Source: Austropuccinia psidii (Eukaryota; Basidiomycota; Pucciniomycetes; Pucciniales; Sphaerophragmiaceae). Taken from it: a stretch of 64,000 nt of DNA. This document shows positions 36,240 through 48,400 of the stretch, in pieces. The stretch covers positions 24,878,605 to 24,942,604 of the forward strand of contig JALGQZ010000013.1 of the NCBI GenBank assembly GCA_023105745.1. Reading direction: 5' to 3'. Numbering within the stretch: position 1 is the first letter of the stretch; the number at the start of each line of letters is the position of its first letter. The notes under the pieces are model-generated. The model was not told where the DNA came from, did not search any database, and saw nothing but the letters and a program-made list of their open reading frames with translations. The translations under genes were made by a program, and so were the position numbers.

Positions 36240-38350
36240 TTCAAACAGAAAAATAAAAACAACCACCAAAAGGTGTGTATTTTTGACTTGATTCTTAATT
36301 TTTTCTCTTAAATTGATGTAAAATGGTGCATACCAGGAATGGAAGAAACTATTTAGTCCATCCATATGGATGTGGAAAAAGAAGAGGCAAGCCCAAGTCC
36401 AAAATTGGCAAGTCTTCCTCAAGAAAGACACATCTGGAGGATGCCAGAGTTTCCCCCATTCCCCAAGGTCTGCACCCACAAACTTTGATGTAAACTCTGA
36501 GTCTGAACTAATTCATGATAATATTTCAAGGGCTAAACCGTTTTTAAGTGGCAGAAATAGAAATCTATCAATGCCAATATAAGAATTGGTACAGAGAAGC
36601 CAAAGAGGAGGAGTGGGAAATATGCACAGCCTTTGGCAGGGAGCCATGAACTCCTACATACATCAAGAGATTTCTGGGTCAGGAGAAGGCCATAGAACCT
36701 ATAGGAGGATGGAGCCCATGGTCTTGCAAAGACAAGGTCAAACAGATAAAGAACTGGTTGAAAAATAAAAGTATTTTATCCATAGACCAGAAGAAGGAAC
36801 TGGAAATGATTCCAGCTTTGGAGAAAGAAGGCCAAGTGGCATCAACCAGCTCCAAACCAGCTCCAGAAGTGCTCAAAGACAAACCCAGAGGACCTCAGAA
36901 GAAGAAGAAAGGTCCCAATACCCATCAGGGCAAAGGCAAAGGAGATTGGCACAGACCTTACCCACAAGGGTACAGGATCCCCAGATTGGAGCCTTCAGCC
37001 ATTGAAAGTGTCTTCAATATGGCCATAACTCTCAGGGAATTCACAGCCAAAGAGCAGGAAAGGATTAACAGGACCTTTCCACACAAATAATACAAGAAAT
37101 AATTTTTTTTAAATCTAGTATCAATATAGAACTTGGTAAATTTGATGAAAAGTAAAATAAAATAACATCAGATATAAGTGAATTAAAGAAAAATGACAAA
37201 AATTCTACTGAGTGGTGTGAGTTGACAAATGTCAAACTTGATTCAATTACCAATACATGTGACAGAATTGAAAGTAAATGTCAAGTTCAAGAGGATGAAA
37301 TAGGAGATATTTCCATTTCACACATCAATGAGCAACTTGCAAGTATAAGAGGTCAGCTTTTGGAAATAATTAATAATACCAATCAGTTTGCCCCCCATTT
37401 GGCAAAAAGTGACAGTGAAAGGAAGAAATTAAAGAATGAAATCATTGCGAATGTGGAGAAAATTAATAAGAATTATGAACCACATATTCCAAGACATTCT
37501 ACACCTTTGACTGAAGAGAAAATTTCCATAAAAGGAAGTTTGAACCCCTTTTTAGGAGAAATTCCTATCTATGCAAAAGATATTCCCAAACTGGAATAAT
37601 TGCCTACATTCTCTGGTGAAGGAGAATACAATTGTATTGAGTTATTCAGAACAATCGATATGTTGCAAGAGGATGTTCACATACCTTATGAAATTATAGT
37701 GGGAAATCTACACTCTTTGTTTACCAGAACTTCAAAGAAATGGTATTACAAAATGAGACAAGCTCATGGTAAACATTATTGGCCTTGGTAGAAATCTGAA
37801 ATAATCACCAAATGGGCCAACAATTCTTGGAGATTTAAAATGGAAAATGCTTTTTAAAGCACCATTTTTAACTCAGAAAAGGATAAGCCACTTACTTGGT
37901 TCCTCAAACAGAAAGACAGATTATCTGCCTTACACCCAGATATGTCTGACTCTATGATTAATATGAAAATATTAAGAATATGTGGAGGAGAACTAGAAAA
38001 TGCTATTAAGTGCAGATGTGTATAACCCTGTTCAACAGAAGACTACATCAATGCCTTGGAAGATATCATTAATAGGACAAGAATTTGTAGAACCTGGACT
38101 AAAATGCCTATGGAATCCAAATTGGTCTCAAAAGCTTCCAGAGAAGATAAGAGTCCTGAAAGACCTGTATTGAAGTGTCATAAATGTGGAGGAACCTCAC
38201 ATTTAGCCAACACTTGCACAAAGAAAAAAAATTTAATGAAGTTAAAGTCATTGAAGCAGTTCAGTGTACTGAAGAGAAAGAGGTTTCTGACCTAGATTCT
38301 GCAGTCTCTGAGGATACACCAGTAGAATACTATCCCATTGAAAGCATCAC
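36240..38350 (+). pseudogene. Degenerate gag of A (basic N-terminal region, capsid, CCHC knuckle)
   Basis: Order: a basic K/G-rich segment with HRPYPQGYRIPRLEP (about 36947-36990); a helical segment (37222-37599); the capsid-like region (37600-37791; FSGEGEYNCIELF, YYKMRQAHGKHYW); a further capsid part (to 38000); and a zinc knuckle CHKCGGTSHLANTC (about 38178-38219). Several stops interrupt it (for example at 37083, 37597, 37789 and 38024). The order and motifs match E1 and F gag. Confidence 0.75.
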
Positions 38351-38379
38351 ATAGTTCTTTGAGGTCACAGAGGTCCATA

Positions 38380-41300
38380 CACACTTGCCACAGTACAGTG
38401 AGTATTTTCATAACCTGATCAATATCCAGGATTCCAGAATGTGTAAAACCAAAACTGCTAGAGGTAAAGGATACACTTCTGGAGCATCTTGTATTACATC
38501 AATCCTGATAAATGATATTGAAGCTAGAGTAAATTTGGATACAGGGGAATTTTGTACTTGTGTAGGCAAAGATTATCTTTAAGCCATATACCCCCTGGAT
38601 GGAAGAACCATCTATTACCAATATAGGGTGTACAATTTAGTACTGCCAGTAATAATATGTAACATTTGGGCATATTGGACACTCATCTTGTATTTCCACA
38701 TCCAGCAGGAAGTGTAAGAATGAAAAAGAGATGGTAGTAATGGACAATTGAACATCTCAGCACATCATTGTTGGAAATGATTACTTGAATATTTATGGTA
38801 TTGACACCAATAACAATAAAGACAGATATTTTATTTTTGGAGAAAATAAAAGACAAAAATTTGCTTTTTCCAATATGCCAAAGCAAATATCTATAATATC
38901 TTCTGTTAAAGATACTTATAAGGAAGAGCTTGTGGCTAATCAACTTGTTGAAGCACAAATTAATCCATCATTATCACCAAAAATGAGGTATGATCTTATT
39001 GATGTGACATACACATATAAGAATGCCTTTGCTTCTGATAATGAACTATTAGGCACTCTTAAAGGAAATGAAGTTTATATTACTCTTAATATGGACAGAC
39101 AATACCCTCAAGTAATTAGAAGACTAGCTTATCCAGCCAGTCCCAGAGATAGAGAGGCCTTAGAAAAACATATCCAAGAGTTGATCCAACTTGGTGTACT
39201 AAGAAAAGTAGGCCATAATGAGGAAGTCAAAGTGACAACACCGTTTATTATTGCTTAGCATAATGATAAATCAAGGATTGTTGGAGATTTTAGAGTATTG
39301 AATACCTATAAAGTGCCTATAATTCCAGAAACATTGACTCAGTTGTCTCAAGCCAAGTATATAGCATCAATGGATGCATTGAAAGGTTTTCATCAAAATG
39401 TTTGTATGCCAAAAACTAAGAAATTACTCACAATTATCACTCACTGTGGTATTTATGAGTATCTTAGAATGCCATTTGGTATTAAAAGTGCACCATCCAA
39501 TTATCAAAGAATGATGAATACCATCTTCCCCACAGAATTATCTGAAGGATGGCTTATCATTTATATTGATCATATTATCATATGTTCTGACTCATGGCCT
39601 TTGCACCTTGATAGACTTGTAGGAGTACTTGACAAAGCTACAGGAGTGAATGTGAATATTTCACTCAATAAATGTAGCTTTGGATTTGAAGAACTTAAAG
39701 CTTTAGGACATATTGTTTCTGGTTTAAGCTTGGGTATTGACAACATGAAAGTGGCAGCAGTGTTACTTAAGCCAATACCTCAGAATAAAAAATTAATGAT
39801 GTCTTTCCTTGGATTTTCCAGCTATTACAGGCAACATCTGAAAGACTTTGCAATGCTAGCCAAGTCACTCTATAGAATCTGTGATCAACAGACAGTATTT
39901 GAGATGACACAGGAAAGAATTGAAGCTTATGAGAAGATAAGGAAAGCTCTTACAAAAGCACCTTTACTCCTCATGCCTGACTGGAATATACCTTTTAAAT
40001 TGTACATTGATGCATGTAGAGATGAATTAGGGGCAGCCCTAAATCAAGTGCAAATTATTGATGAAAAACCTACAGAGGGACCAGTTTATTATATCTTAAG
40101 ACAAATCAAACCAACAGAAGCCAGATATGGTGCAAGCCGGATTGGGTGCTTATGCTTGGTATACTAACTTGAGAAATTGAACTATTATCTTGATGGCAGT
40201 GTTTTTGAAGTTATAACTGACTGTAATGCCGCAAAATCACTTCTTAACATGAAAACTCCCAACAGACATATGCTGAGATGGCAAATAGCCATTCAAGAAT
40301 ATAGAGGTAACATGACTATAGTTCATAAGGCAGGAAGCATTCAAAAGAATGCTGATGGACTTGGCAGGTGGGCATTAGCCATTACTCCTGATAACCCAGC
40401 TTATGTTCCTTTGGAAGCAGAACCACATATTCCAATTGAATTAATCAAAATAACTGATATTGTGACTGAATTATTTGAAGAGGTCAGAGAATCTTATAAG
40501 AAAGAAAGGAATTTCCATATCTTTACTTCCTTGTTAGATAAAGACAGAAAAAATACATCTTTAGTCAATTAACTGGATGAGGTTTGGAAAGATTCCTATT
40601 CTGAAGGAAGATTTCACTTGTTTGATGGAATGATTTACCATAGAACCAAACATCCTTGTGTAAGGAAATTGTGTAGCAGATTTCTTATCAATACCATTCT
40701 TCATGAATGCAATGATAGCATCTACTCTCAACACCTGTCACAAGACAGAACACTGGAAAAAGTGAAAAACTGTGCATGGTGGCCATCTTGGAGAAATGAA
40801 ACCATTGAATATTGCCATAACGGTGACATATTCCAAAAGGCAAAAAGGATTACAGGCAAGAAATTTGGACTGATGATTCATATTCAAGAACCAAAATCCC
40901 CTTGGGAAGTTGTTCATATTGATTGGGTTACAGCACTTCCTCCAAGTGGTGACAAAATTTATAATGCTTGTTTAGTCATTGTAGACAGATATAGCAAGAC
41001 TCCCATATTCTTACCATGTCATAAAGATGACACTGCTATGGATAAAGCTCTTCTTCTATGGAGTAGATTTCTTTCTCATAAAGAATTATTTATGAATATC
41101 ATACGTGACAGATATCCCAAGTTCACATATGCACTTTAGACCAATCTTCACAGATTTTTTGGGACTAAGTTATCATTCTCAACAGCATATCACCCTCAAA
41201 CAGATGGACTAGCAGAGAGAATGATTCAAACTGTGGAAGACATGATCAAGAGATTCTGTGCTTATGGGTTAGAATTCAAAGACTCAGATGGCTTTACCCA

Positions 41301-42017
41301 TGACTGGTGCACTCTATTACCCACATTGGAATTGGCATATAAAACATCAGTCCATTCTTCTACAGGTCAAACTCCTGCTATGCTACAAAAAGGATGGAAT
41401 CCAAGACTCCCAGCAGACACACTGAGGAAAGACTTGATTGACATTCATCCTACAGCTTCCAGCTTCAAGATAATTCTTGATAAAGTGAAAAATCATGACA
41501 AACATAGTATGGATGATGCTCTTGACTATGCAAAACAGAAGTGGGACAAGAGTCACAAGGTACCAGACTTAAAAGCAGGGGACCTAGTTCTAGTTTCAAC
41601 CTTGAATTTTAATAATATCAAAGGCCCACAGAAACTTAAAGATTATTATGTAAAACCTTTTGTTGTTGTTTCCCTACATGGAACCAATGCATTTCAAGTG
41701 GAATTTAGTGGTGAATCAGAAAATAAAAACCCCACCTTTCCAGTCAGCTTGAGAAAACCTTATCAACCAGCTGAAAAAGGATAGTTTCCTTTAAGGAACC
41801 CAACTCCTTTGACTGTACCTCCAGTGGAACTGAGTGAATACAAAAGAATAAAGAAAGTCATCAAAGAAAGGAGACTTAGGGGTAAAAATCAAAGAGAATA
41901 TCATGTCAGATATGGAAATACAGTACAGGAAGATAAATGGCTGGCAGAATAATAAATACCTGACTCAGATAAGCTATTAAGAAGATTTAGACATGAAAGA
42001 AGGCCACAAGCCTGAAT
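38380..42017 (+). pseudogene. Degenerate pol of A (protease, RT, RNase H, integrase, chromodomain)
   Basis: Protease with LDTGEFCTCVG (D-T-G at 38538-38546). RT (about 38990-39640), with a stop where Trp is expected at 39256 ([23 protein letters not shown]) and the catalytic YIDD changed to YIDH at 39562-39573. Connection ([15 protein letters not shown]). RNase H (about 40000-40360; [18 protein letters not shown]). Integrase zinc-binding region and core (40618-41784) with HIDWVTALP, IRDRYPKFT and DGLAERMIQT carrying the D, D and E, and one stop at 41137. The C-terminal chromodomain-like end (41840-42000; YHVRYGNTVQEDKWLAE) carries tandem stops. This is the best preserved pol of its lineage here, but it is inactive. 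Confidence 0.88.
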
Positions 42018-42146
42018 ATGTCTATAAATGTGCTTTAAATTACTTGATCTGAGTAATGTAAAGAGGTTGGACAGTGGACATTAACCACCTTTGGGGCCTT
42101 TTTTTCTTGATATCACTAATAAAATTGTAGTACAATTTCATTTTTT

Positions 42147-42158
42147 GGTAGGAGGAAA
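42147..42158 (+). other. Polypurine tract of A
   Basis: GGTAGGAGGAAA directly precedes the TGTAAGCC start of the 3' LTR, where plus-strand synthesis is primed. Confidence 0.75.
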
Positions 42159-44077
42159 TGTAAGCCTTGAGGTATATTTTACATACTCAAATATGCCACT
42201 AATATCTTGAAAAATAAATTTTGAACTATGCATAACCGATGAGTCATGCATATATTCAAAATTCTTCTTTTTTTATTTCAGAAAAGATGAATAACGTTTT
42301 TGTGAGTAAGCAAATCCATGGATTTAAGATCAGATTTGGATTTTACACAAAACTTCACCTAGGATGACTCCATAGAGTGAATAAGCTTAAATTAACTCTA
42401 AGAGGTGGTAATATGGAAAATACTTAAATACCAAATCATCAATACCACATAAAAGAATTGTGAAATTTTTTGTTTTTCTCAATTTCACTCCAAAATAATG
42501 GGAAAGTGAAAAATCCCATGTTAGATATACACTACAAATAGTGTTATGCCTGTTTGTGGCACTTAATATTATGGTATTCTTACATATATCTTGGTACACC
42601 CATAGTGGATATCAGTCTTGAAGCCTGAATTTCTATTTTTGACATGAAAATACTCAAGGGGAACAAAAGACATCAAAGAGAGCTAGGGTACCCAGCTTCT
42701 AAGGCCTCTGAGGCATGGACAGCTCTCAAGCTTGGATAAATGGCTGCTCTTGGCCCAATGGGTATACTAAAACCTTTTGGGAACCTGGTTACCAAGTTAA
42801 AATCTAATTAAATCATAAGAAAATAGCAAATAATCTGCTATTTTGACATGCCAAGGAGGTAAAGAGCAATTTAGACTCCTGTAACCATGTCAATTATTAA
42901 TTATTCTCCATGGAGAAACCCTAAATAAGTAATTGAAGCCCTTTTTGGACTAGTATCCATTGATTTACCTCATAGCAACCAGAAATATAGTATTATTTGC
43001 AATTCTACATAGAAATGAGGTAAAAACTTCAAAAATTCATTAAAAACACAATTCTCAATTAATCTTTCTGAAGCTTTCAGGAACAATTAATAACATTATA
43101 ACTCATATAAAAACCAAAAGGAATCATAATTTCATAAGTAAAATTAAAAGCTTTACTTACAGTCCATTTTTGATAATTCTACGTGAAATACTGAATCTTC
43201 AAAAATTCACAAAAAAACAACCTGTGATGAAATTTCCAATAACATTGATAACTTTGAGAAATTAATTTTCATTTTTAAATAAAAGAATATTTACAGTTTT
43301 TACTCCTTTTATTCTTAACCATATTTGGGTTGGTAGTCACATGAAAGCAACAATTAAGTAATTATGATAATCTTACATGACAATAGATGAGGCAATCATT
43401 AATACAAAGGGGATTACTGTTTTCTCACTAGTTGGTTTTTCAGTTTACTTCATGGCACACCTCTGTGAGCTGTCTTAGACTTAAAAGAGGCCTCCTCTTG
43501 CTGTTTTTTCCAGATCATCACATTATTCAATTCTACCATTATTACCAGCAAGTAAGTATTAGTTAATCTTTTCTTAAGTGTTTTATTCTTTCAGAATCAA
43601 TCAGAAAGCTGTGAAATCATAGAAATAAACTATATATTGTCTTAATACTGTTATAAATCAATTTTTATCCTTTAAATCCACAATTATCTGTCAAATTTAT
43701 CTACTATTATCATTCAATAAGCGCTTTGGAGTATTAGTGAGTGTTTTATCTTAATTCTTCAATTTTTTCTCTAGTAATATTTTTCTTCAAGGATTATTTT
43801 TATAATTATTCTTGGAAAATATAATTATGTATTAAAATAATTTTATTATTTTAATAAAGCAGTTTTTATTATAAAATTCTTCTAGTAATTGATTCTTGGA
43901 GACAATTACTATTTACTGTTATAATCACTAGTAGTGTACAACAAGTAAAAGAGATAATTAAGTAATTAATTATTTAATTGTGGCTATAATAATTCTTATT
44001 ATTTCATTTCATAAGAACAGTCATAGTACGGTTGATTAATAGTAATATTGTCAACAGTCTCATAGACAAACCTTACA
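42159..44077 (+). repeat. 3' LTR of A
   Basis: It starts TGTAAGCCTTGAGG and ends CCTTACA, followed by the target copy AACAT. It is about 70 bp longer than the 5' LTR, mainly because of an AT-rich insertion near 43815-43872 that contains an 11-bp perfect inverted repeat (43830-43856). Confidence 0.92.
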
Positions 44078-45391
44078 AACATTCACCTCCTGCAAGACAG
44101 ACAAGATCTCAGGCCAGAGCTCAAGCTGTTCTCACTCCAACTCCCAGAGTTCCTCTTTACGGAACCCCAGCAGTTTCTCAACTGTGGGCCCAATTAGACA
44201 TAGGACACCAGTTTAAAGGAGCAGCACCATACATACAGGAAGGAAGAGGGCCAAGAAGATGTAATTCTTTTTAAGAAGTATCTGGCAGTTTTCAAGGACT
44301 TTCAAGGACCATTTTCAAAGGTCCTGGTGAAGATGGTGGAGAGGAGCAGGAGAATTCTGTGGAAGAGGAAGAGTCTTATGGTAGTGAAGGTGTTCCTGCT
44401 CCTGTAGGGGCATCCCAAAGTACTGTAGAGCCAACTATAGCACAGTCTAATCAGCCTGTCTCTCATCAGTCTGAACCATCATTATTGGCCATCATGCAGA
44501 AAATGACTCAAATCATGGCCAATCTTCAAGAAGCTTCATCTTCTGAAGCATCAAGACCACCAGCCTTCAATAATCCATCTATGAAGGCACCAGAATTCTT
44601 TGATGGGACTCAACCCTTCCAAGTCAGAAGTTTCATTCAGTCTTGTCAATTGATTTTTCAGAATGATCTGGTAAATTTATCTCAAGACAGAAAGAAATTT
44701 CTTTATGCCACTTCATTTCTCATTGGCAGGGCTGCAAAATGGATTGAGCTTTATCTTTTAGATCTTACTAATAAAGATCCAAATTACCTTCTCCATTCAT
44801 GGAATTTGTTTTAATCACTACTATCTACTTTGTTTGGGGACCCAAATGAAGTCAGAAAAGCTGAAGCAGAGTTGGATTCCTTAATAATGAAAGAAGGTGG
44901 GCATGTATCATTATGCATTGCTGATTTCAGAAGTTTGGTCCCAAGATTTGTAGATTGGGGGGAAAGGCCTCACATCCATCATTTCAGGAAGGGCTTTCCA
45001 TCCAGGATTTTGGATCAATTTGCCTCCCATCCTTCAATAATTGACTCTCTTAAAAGCTTAATGGATATTACCCTGGAGATTGATACCAGGTACCATGAGA
45101 GGCAAAAGGAGAAGGGTCATTTTCAAGAGAAGAAGCCAGAAACCTCAAAGTAAAATTCTTCTCATCCTCAAAATTCTTCAAGCTCAAGTCAAAAGAAGAA
45201 GAAGAATTTTCAGAAGAGGGACAAGCCCATTCTTTTTTGCTGAATAAAGTGTCCAAGTTGATGAATTCTGAAAAGGAAAAAAGAATTAAGGAGGGCTGAT
45301 GTACCTATTGTGGCGGGAATCATAGTCTTTAGTCTTGTTTCAAAAGACCTCAAAACCAGCTTTCCCAACTGTCAGGCAAATTTTCCAGCCA

Positions 45392-45404
45392 GGGAAAAAC
45401 CTGA
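45392..45404 (+). promoter_or_regulatory. Candidate -1 frameshift site between gag and pol of B
   Basis: The heptamer G GGA AAA (45392-45398), in the gag frame, is followed one codon later by the gag stop TGA (45402). The pol frame is -1 relative to gag and stays open across the site (N-L-S-E-D-H, into protease). D has the identical heptamer, frame relation and stop at 60602-60614. No search for a downstream pseudoknot was possible. Confidence 0.6.
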
Positions 45405-48400
45405 GTGAAGATCATGTTGTGTTCAATGGTCTTCACTGCTTTCCATCCAAAGCAAAATTGCGCATTCTGAATACTGGTGTCAAGAATTCTCTCAAATTCT
45501 CTTTTTATTATCTTTCTGATGTTTTTCAGAGTATTCTCATTTATTCTGGTGCTACCAACTCATTCATTGCAAAGCAGTTTGTTCACAAGTATTCTTTGAA
45601 TATGTCAGAAATCCCAGAGAGGATTCCTCTGAGTCCCCTTCCTTATTTGTGACTCACCATACCAAATATATTGTTGAGCTCCCTTCCTTCCCAAGCTTTG
45701 AATGGGACGTTTTAGTCATTGATACTCCCAAGGGAGAAGACCTCACATTGGGCTTTGTGCAAGGGCTGATCACCTTTAATGCTGATCATAAGGACTATTA
45801 TGATCCTTCTAAATCTTTAAGTAATGACTTTTATTCTGCCAAATCATATGCAGCTCTGGTTGATGATTCCAGAACACCATCACTTCCATCTTCTGTCCAT
45901 ATTCCTTCCCTTAATGCCCATCAGTCATTACTATCCTCTGGAGATGAAGTCTATAAAGAGATTCAAGATCTTGGAGAAGATAATTCTGTATATTCACTCC
46001 CTCTTCTTTGGGAATATGGAGCTTCCTCCTTCATCTTATCATGACTCCCTGGACAAGTTGTGGGATAAAAAAGAAGAGCCAGAAGAAGTAGAAACGGTGA
46101 TTAAGGTTGTTCCTTCTGCTTATCACAAGTACTTGGATGTATTCTCCAAGGTGAAAGCAGAGAAACTTCCTCCTCACTGCGCCTGTGATCATCATATTGA
46201 GCCGTAGGGGTCACTACCTCCAGTTGGGGTGAGTCTATATAGTAGCTATAAAGTGTAAATACAAGCTAGTATTATGACTGTGACACGTCAAAAATAAATA
46301 ATTTTAATTCTTCAGGTCCTACTGCTACGTGGTAACAGTGGTGATGAGTCTGTTGAGGACCTGGGTTGCAATACTCTAATATCTTTGACTGTAAAGAAGT
46401 ACTACAATAATTATACTTTAATTATATCTTTTAATAATTCTAAGGACACTACTGATGGATAACAGTTTTGTCACGTAAGAATATGGGTAAAATAAGATAA
46501 GAATGATGGGTTTTCAAGGAAAAAACGCTTCTTTTTATATCTTTCAAGACTGTCAAGAGTTGTTAACTCTTCACACGTCAGAGGAGTGAAAATTTTCACT
46601 CCAATGGTCAATCTGTGGTTCTGGATCCTCAATTCTGACGTCAATATAGGCAGAATTGTGGTTTTAGCACCACAAATGATCATTCTGGATCAATACAGGG
46701 TGAAAAAACTTTTCACCTGCCACGTCAGCACTTGGATGACGTTGTTCTGGTGTCTGTATGATCAATATTAGTCATTCTGGGCGGGTTTAAGCTTTAAACA
46801 ACCATTATTTTAAGTATCAAGACTGTACTGGTTGGTACAGGTTTGGTACAGGCCAGTATTGGTCAAAATACTTCCAACCAAGATATCTTAGTCAGTTTTT
46901 GAGATATCAAGAAACCAAGAGCACAGAATTGAAGGGCTAGATGCGCTCTTCAATTTGGTATGCTTCATGTTTACCCTTCTTTCAAATAGCAAAAGTTATA
47001 AGGGTTTTAAGTTTTTGGATGTAATTTTGTACATTAGTATGAGGCTTCAAAAACTTCCATGCCAGATATCTTCTCCAATTTGGAAGATATCTGTATTCTG
47101 ATGATACAGTTTTGTAGGGCTTGATTAGCTCTACAGCTTGGTATATTACACTGTACAGTTGTATGAGTGTATGCCAAAGATACAGGGGTTTGTCTACTTT
47201 CTTGTTTTCAGAATATCTGTATTTTTGGTTGTTAAACCTTTGAACTAAGATCCCTCAGTCAATTTAAGAGATACAGAGGTCTAAGGTGTCTAAAATTAAA
47301 GCTCTTGTTGAGATCTTTAATTTGTTTATACTTTTGTACAGTTTTGTACAAGCCCTCTTTGACTTTCAGGGGGGTCTTGGTTTTGAAATAAAGGTCATAT
47401 GGTATCTCCAGTTGTAGTGATGTTACAACAACATGGATGATATAATTGTGTAGCTCTCTATGTGAGCTTTAAGAAAAATACCATTTTGGTATAGAATAAC
47501 TTAAATATGCATAAGCTAGATGAGAGGTGAAAATAAGGGTTTTGACTTGTTTATTCTCCTCTAGGTTTCCTTATTCTGTTTGGATAAGGTTGGTGTTTAA
47601 TTTAAGAGGATTGTTTTCCTCTTATTTATTACCTGTATTGACTATGTTTGTTCAATACTTGTCATACCATTATTTATGGTATGTTGGATGTCATGCTAGT
47701 GCTCTGTTTTTAGTCACAGGCTGACAGATCTACTCTTTATCAAACCAAGAGTCAGATACACTCAGGGCCTACATTTCAGAGAATGTAGAGAAAAGTTTCA
47801 TCCGGCCAAGCTCCTCTTCAACATGAGCACCCTTCATCTTTGTCAAACAGAAAGATGGTGGCCTCCTTTTGTGTGTTGATTACTGAAAACTAAATGCTGT
47901 TACTTGGAAGAACAACAATTCTGTTCCTCCTATGAATCAGCTTCTTACTGTCTTTGATGGTTCTTGTATCTTCTCCAAGATCAATCTGCACGGTGCATAT
48001 AACCTGCTCAGAATCAAGGAAGGTGATGAACACTTGACTTGTTTTAGGACTAAGTATGGCAGTTATGAGTATTTGGGTATGCCATTTGGGCTCACCACTG
48101 CTCTTGCCTCTTTCAAAAACCTTTTCACTGATATTTTATATGATTCTCTTGATATTTATGTTGTGGTTTATTTGGATAACATTATAGTCTTTTCCAAATT
48201 TGAGGAAGAAAATTTCACTCATGTGTTCATCATTCCTTCCAGACTCCAAGCCAATAACCTCTTTGCTAAGGCCTCCAAGTGCCTATTTCATGTTTCTAGT
48301 GTAGAGTATTTAGGTTATATTGTTTCTTCTGAAAGCTGCAAGATGGACCAAGCAAAAGTCCAGTAAGTTCTCAATTGGCCACTTCCAAGAAGCCTCAAGC

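Larger units (their letters stand above)
33538..44077 (+). mobile_element. Complete gypsy element A nested in B gag, target duplication AACAT
   Basis: Its 10,540 bp have LTRs at 33538-35385 and 42159-44077, flanked by AACAT at 33533-33537 and 44078-44082. Excising it with one AACAT restores the gag reading frame of B. The internal order is primer-binding region, a tRNA-like sequence on the opposite strand, gag, zinc knuckle, protease (DTG), RT, RNase H, integrase and chromodomain. The two LTRs differ at very roughly a tenth of positions by eye, plus indels. Stops, and YIDH in place of YIDD, mean that it is no longer active. Confidence 0.93.
33523..45404 (+). pseudogene. Gag of B, split after codon 5 by element A
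   Basis: The ATG at 33523 opens M-A-V-Q-H, interrupted by A plus one target copy. The frame resumes at 44083 (S-P-P-A-R-Q-T-R-S-Q), matching M-P-V-Q-N-S-P-P-A-K in D gag (59253). The gag continues with the capsid-like region (about 44570-45130; APEFFDGTQPFQVR, GRAAKWIE, LFGDPNEVRK). A knuckle CTYCGGNHSL..C follows at 45300, and the stop is TGA at 45402. Stops at 44272 and 44812 and a frame change between 45153 and 45300 inactivate it. The DGT...KWIE...FGDPNEV pattern fits the Retrotrans_gag family. Confidence 0.82.
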
